From OCS155 cluster bacterium AG-333-G23 (GTDB lineage: Bacteria; Actinomycetota; Acidimicrobiia; Actinomarinales; Actinomarinaceae): a stretch of 64,000 nucleotides of DNA. The stretch's first letter is position 1. The number at the start of each line of letters is the position of its first letter. The position numbers and the translations under genes are program-made. The notes under the pieces are model-generated. The model made no database searches and was not told the origin of the DNA. It was given only the letters and a program-made list of their open reading frames with translations. The stretch lies in the NCBI GenBank assembly GCA_003282445.1, contig QBZE01000001.1, forward strand, positions 248,001 through 312,000, read 5' to 3'. Positions 61,446 to 64,000 of the stretch are shown in pieces.

Positions 61446-62447
61446 ATGTTAAATAAAGTCCCAAAATCAGTAAAAGTATTGATTATCATTTTGGCGTCGC
61501 TGATGCCTTTCGGTGTTATCAAAACAGACTATTACTTTATGTCTCCTGGACCCCCATATCAATGGGATATTGAAATAGATGGAGCTGATTCCTACGAATA
61601 TGATGGTAATTTGTATCAATTAACTGTTAGAAGAGATGAGGCAAATTACTTTACATATGTGTGGGCAAAAATTGATAGATCAGTAGATCTTTATTCACGA
61701 GAAGTTATTTTACCTAAAGGAGTTACGCCTCAACAATTGAGTGAAATAAGCATACAAAACATGAAAACTTCAGAAAATGTAGCTATTGCGGTGGCTCTTG
61801 ATTCATTAGATTTTAATATTGAGACACAGGGAGACGGGGTACTCGTTGTAGGCATTTTAGAAGACTCTCCTGTTGAGGGTAAATTGTTAAAAGAAGATTT
61901 AATTAAATCAATTAACAATGATGAGATTAAATCAACAACTGAATTTATAGCCTTACTAAGAACTTACGAAATTGGAGATATAGTTACAATTGGGCTCACA
62001 CGAAATGATAAATATATCACTATTCAGACAAAATTAATTGAACATGTAGATTATAAAGATGAACCAATGGTAGGATTTCTTGCTTCAACACCTAATCAAC
62101 GTTTTGTATTTCCTATAAATGTTGATATAGATACAGGAAATGTAGGAGGACCTTCTGCAGGATTAATGATGGCTTTAAATGTTTATAATTCTTTGACTCA
62201 AGAAGATTTAACAAAGGGTATCAAAGTAGCAGGAACGGGAACTATTGAAATAGATGGTTCGGTTGGACCTGTTGGTGGAGTAAAGCAAAAAGTTATAGCT
62301 GCTAAAAAAGCTGGATCTTCTTTAATTCTTGTTCCAACAGCAAATTTTGATGATGCTAAACCATATATTGATGAAGATACTGCAATTGTTGCTGTAAATT
62401 CATTCAACCAAGCCTTAGATGTAATTTCTGAGTATAGTTCACGTTAA
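61446..62447 (+). CDS. PDZ domain-containing Lon-like S16 protease (YlbL family)
   Basis: The 333-residue protein has an N-terminal membrane helix (residues 8-25), an extracytoplasmic region with DYYFMSPGPPYQWDIEIDG, a PDZ domain at about 120-200 (GDGVLVVGILEDSPVEGKL), and a C-terminal Lon proteolytic domain with the Ser in VGGPSAGLMMALNVYN and the Lys in GGVKQKVIAAKKAG. The family (YlbL/SdrC) is common in Gram-positive bacteria. It is next to the UPF0182 gene, a frequent actinobacterial pair. Confidence 0.92.
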   Translation: MLNKVPKSVKVLIIILASLMPFGVIKTDYYFMSPGPPYQWDIEIDGADSYEYDGNLYQLTVRRDEANYFTYVWAKIDRSVDLYSREVILPKGVTPQQLSEISIQNMKTSENVAIAVALDSLDFNIETQGDGVLVVGILEDSPVEGKLLKEDLIKSINNDEIKSTTEFIALLRTYEIGDIVTIGLTRNDKYITIQTKLIEHVDYKDEPMVGFLASTPNQRFVFPINVDIDTGNVGGPSAGLMMALNVYNSLTQEDLTKGIKVAGTGTIEIDGSVGPVGGVKQKVIAAKKAGSSLILVPTANFDDAKPYIDEDTAIVAVNSFNQALDVISEYSSR

Positions 62448-62461
62448 AGACGAAACATAAA

Positions 62462-62467
62462 TAAAAT
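62462..62467 (+). promoter_or_regulatory. -10-like box upstream of the UPF0182 gene
   Basis: TAAAAT ends 8 bases before ATG 62476 and no ribosome binding site is seen. Leaderless start possible; read-through from the protease gene is equally likely. Confidence 0.3.
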
Positions 62468-62475
62468 AAGCTGAC

Positions 62476-64000
62476 ATGGTAAATATAGGTAGCGGTAATA
62501 ATTCAGACAGAAGAGGTCTATCCTTTGTAATTTTTATTGGAATTATCGGATTCTCAATTGCTAGAGGAGTAGCTACATTCTTTACTAATTATTTATGGTT
62601 TGATTCAATTAATTTAAACAGTGTATGGGTCAAAATACTCTTAACAAGAATTGGCTTGGTAGGAGTTACTTCTTTAATTGCATTTTTATTTATTTTTATA
62701 AATCTTAGATTAGCTACCAGGGCAACTCCTGTTATGGATATATTCGAAGCCTTTGATTCAGAAGATCCGTTAGCAAGATTTAGAAGCTGGGTAAGTGAAA
62801 GATTTGCAAGATTTAGATTAACAGGTGCTATCGCACTTTCACTTTTTCTAGGCGGAGGTGCTTCATCGTTATGGGAACAAGTTTTACTGTTTCTTAATAA
62901 AGAAGATTTTAATATACTCGATCCTGTTTTTGGATATGACGTATCAAGTTACGTATATGGATTACCCCTTTACAGATTATTTATCTCTTGGGGTTTTCAG
63001 TTAGTAATTATTACTTCCTTAATTGTTGTTTTGTACTTTATAGCAACCGGTGCAATGCAGTTAAGACCTGGAAGACTTCCTGATGTAAGTAGTGGGGGTA
63101 AAGCACACCTTTCTGTATTGCTAGCTTTTATAGCATTGTTAAAAGCAGGTGCTTACAGACTTGATGCATTAGAGCTACTTTATTCACCTAGAGGAAAAGT
63201 TTTTGGTGCAAGCTATACAGATGTAACAGCCCATTTACCTGCTTTAAATTTATTAGTGTTAATTTCAGTATTTGGTGCAATTTTACTTCTTGTAAACATA
63301 AGAAGAAGAGGTTGGCTATTACCAGCAACTGCGATTGGTCTCTGGTTGGCAGTTTCTATAATAGTAGGTGGACTTGTTCCCGCTGCTATTCAAAGGTTTA
63401 GAGTTCTTCCTGATGAATTAAATAAGGAACTTCCTTATGTTGAAGAACATATTAACTATACACGCATTGCCTATGGATTAGATGAAATAGAGGAGAGGCC
63501 TTTTGAAGCTTCCTCATCACTTTCTCAGAGTGATATAAATGATAATTCACAAACAGTGGACAATATAAGACTCTGGGATCCAACAGTGCTAGCTGAAACA
63601 TATAGTCAGCTTCAAGAAATTAGAGCTTATTACGCCCTTAAAGAAGTTGATGTTGATAGATATGTTATTGATGGAAAATTAACACAGGTGATGGTTTCTG
63701 CTCGAGAGCTTGATCAAACTAATTTGCCGGCCCAAGGTTGGGTTAATCAAAGGCTTCAATACACACATGGTTTTGGAGTTGTATTTAGTCCAGCAAATGC
63801 AGTTGCGAGTCAAGGACAACCAGATTTTTATGTTAAAGGGGTTCCAGCCAGCACATCAGTTGCAGAATTAACAGTTGAACAACCTAGGATATATTTTGGA
63901 GAATCAGCAGAATCTTCTGAGTATGTAGTGGTGAACTCACTACAGGATGAAGTAGATTACCCTCTTTCGACTGAAGGACAGTCTGTTGCCTATACAAATT
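62476..64000 (+). CDS. UPF0182-family membrane protein (3' truncated)
   Basis: About 508 codons are visible and the frame is open at the window end. The N-terminal third has seven or so membrane helices (for example GLSFVIFIGIIGFSIARGV and TRIGLVGVTSLIAFLFIFI), with the family segments NYLWFDSI, FGYDVSSYVYGLPLYRLF and LKAGAYRLDALELLYSPRGK. The extracytoplasmic region then shows NIRLWDPTVLAETYSQLQEI, the core YYALKEVDVDRYVIDG and RLQYTHGFGVVFSPANAV. UPF0182 proteins are nearly 1,000 residues and typical of actinobacteria and some cyanobacteria; their function is unknown. The rest lies beyond the window. Confidence 0.92.
   Translation, partial: MVNIGSGNNSDRRGLSFVIFIGIIGFSIARGVATFFTNYLWFDSINLNSVWVKILLTRIGLVGVTSLIAFLFIFINLRLATRATPVMDIFEAFDSEDPLARFRSWVSERFARFRLTGAIALSLFLGGGASSLWEQVLLFLNKEDFNILDPVFGYDVSSYVYGLPLYRLFISWGFQLVIITSLIVVLYFIATGAMQLRPGRLPDVSSGGKAHLSVLLAFIALLKAGAYRLDALELLYSPRGKVFGASYTDVTAHLPALNLLVLISVFGAILLLVNIRRRGWLLPATAIGLWLAVSIIVGGLVPAAIQRFRVLPDELNKELPYVEEHINYTRIAYGLDEIEERPFEASSSLSQSDINDNSQTVDNIRLWDPTVLAETYSQLQEIRAYYALKEVDVDRYVIDGKLTQVMVSARELDQTNLPAQGWVNQRLQYTHGFGVVFSPANAVASQGQPDFYVKGVPASTSVAELTVEQPRIYFGESAESSEYVVVNSLQDEVDYPLSTEGQSVAYTN

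Overview
The window is about 30% G+C and very compact. It has no gene-free stretch longer than about 205 bases, and most neighbouring genes abut or overlap through TAATG, ATGA, GTGA or TTGA junctions. A WhiB protein, a UPF0182 protein, a Lon-like PDZ protease, a DUF2342 protein, a cysteine-free S4 and frequent leaderless starts point to an actinobacterium. The low G+C, the streamlining and the gene set fit small-genome marine lineages such as Candidatus Actinomarina or relatives in Acidimicrobiia. That placement is inference, because no rRNA gene is present.

Bases 1-13.5k hold the end of the S10 operon, then the spc and alpha operons: rpsC' to rplO, secY, adk, map, infA, rpmJ, rpsM, rpsK, rpsD, rpoA, rplQ. 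A Yip1-like membrane protein, truA, rplM and rpsI follow. L36, S14 and S4 are all zinc-ligand-free forms. Bases 13.5-22.5k hold glmM, a glmS ribozyme, glmS, alr, the tsaE-tsaB-rimI-tsaD cluster and groES-groEL.

Bases 22.5-30.8k are devoted to aromatic amino acids. A leaderless aroH comes first. It is followed by a transcription attenuator with a 14-codon leader peptide containing Tyr-Phe-Tyr-Phe. One unbroken operon then carries aroF-tyrA-aroA-aroE-aroC-aroK-aroB-aroQ-pheA, which is the whole shikimate pathway plus both prephenate branches. The DAHP synthase has Asp where the metal-binding Cys is expected.

Bases 30.8-42.9k are a mosaic of short units on both strands: an S51-like protein with a CysRS-like tail, an esterase, an ECF-type CbiQO transporter with a Fur-family regulator and a 15-bp palindrome, CsaA, a flavin reductase, PlsC, a YczE-like protein, a YceI lipoprotein, a Nudix hydrolase, an EamA permease, trpS and a UvrD/PcrA helicase. 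Within it, bases 34909-35382 encode a membrane-anchored thioredoxin-like protein whose active site reads TGA-L-G-C. The frame stays open for 74 codons after the TGA, and a SECIS-like hairpin follows it. This is a candidate selenoprotein and the most unusual item in the window.

Bases 43-51k carry TCA-cycle genes (sucC-sucD-icd-mdh forward, sdhC-sdhD-sdhA-sdhB reverse) around a HU gene. WhiB, an AhpE-like peroxiredoxin, a DUF2342 protein and an HtrA protease come next. Bases 54.5-61.4k are a branched-chain-amino-acid-type ABC transporter operon with an acyl-CoA ligase in the middle; its first gene appears to start at AUU. A Lon-like PDZ protease and a 3'-truncated UPF0182 gene close the window.
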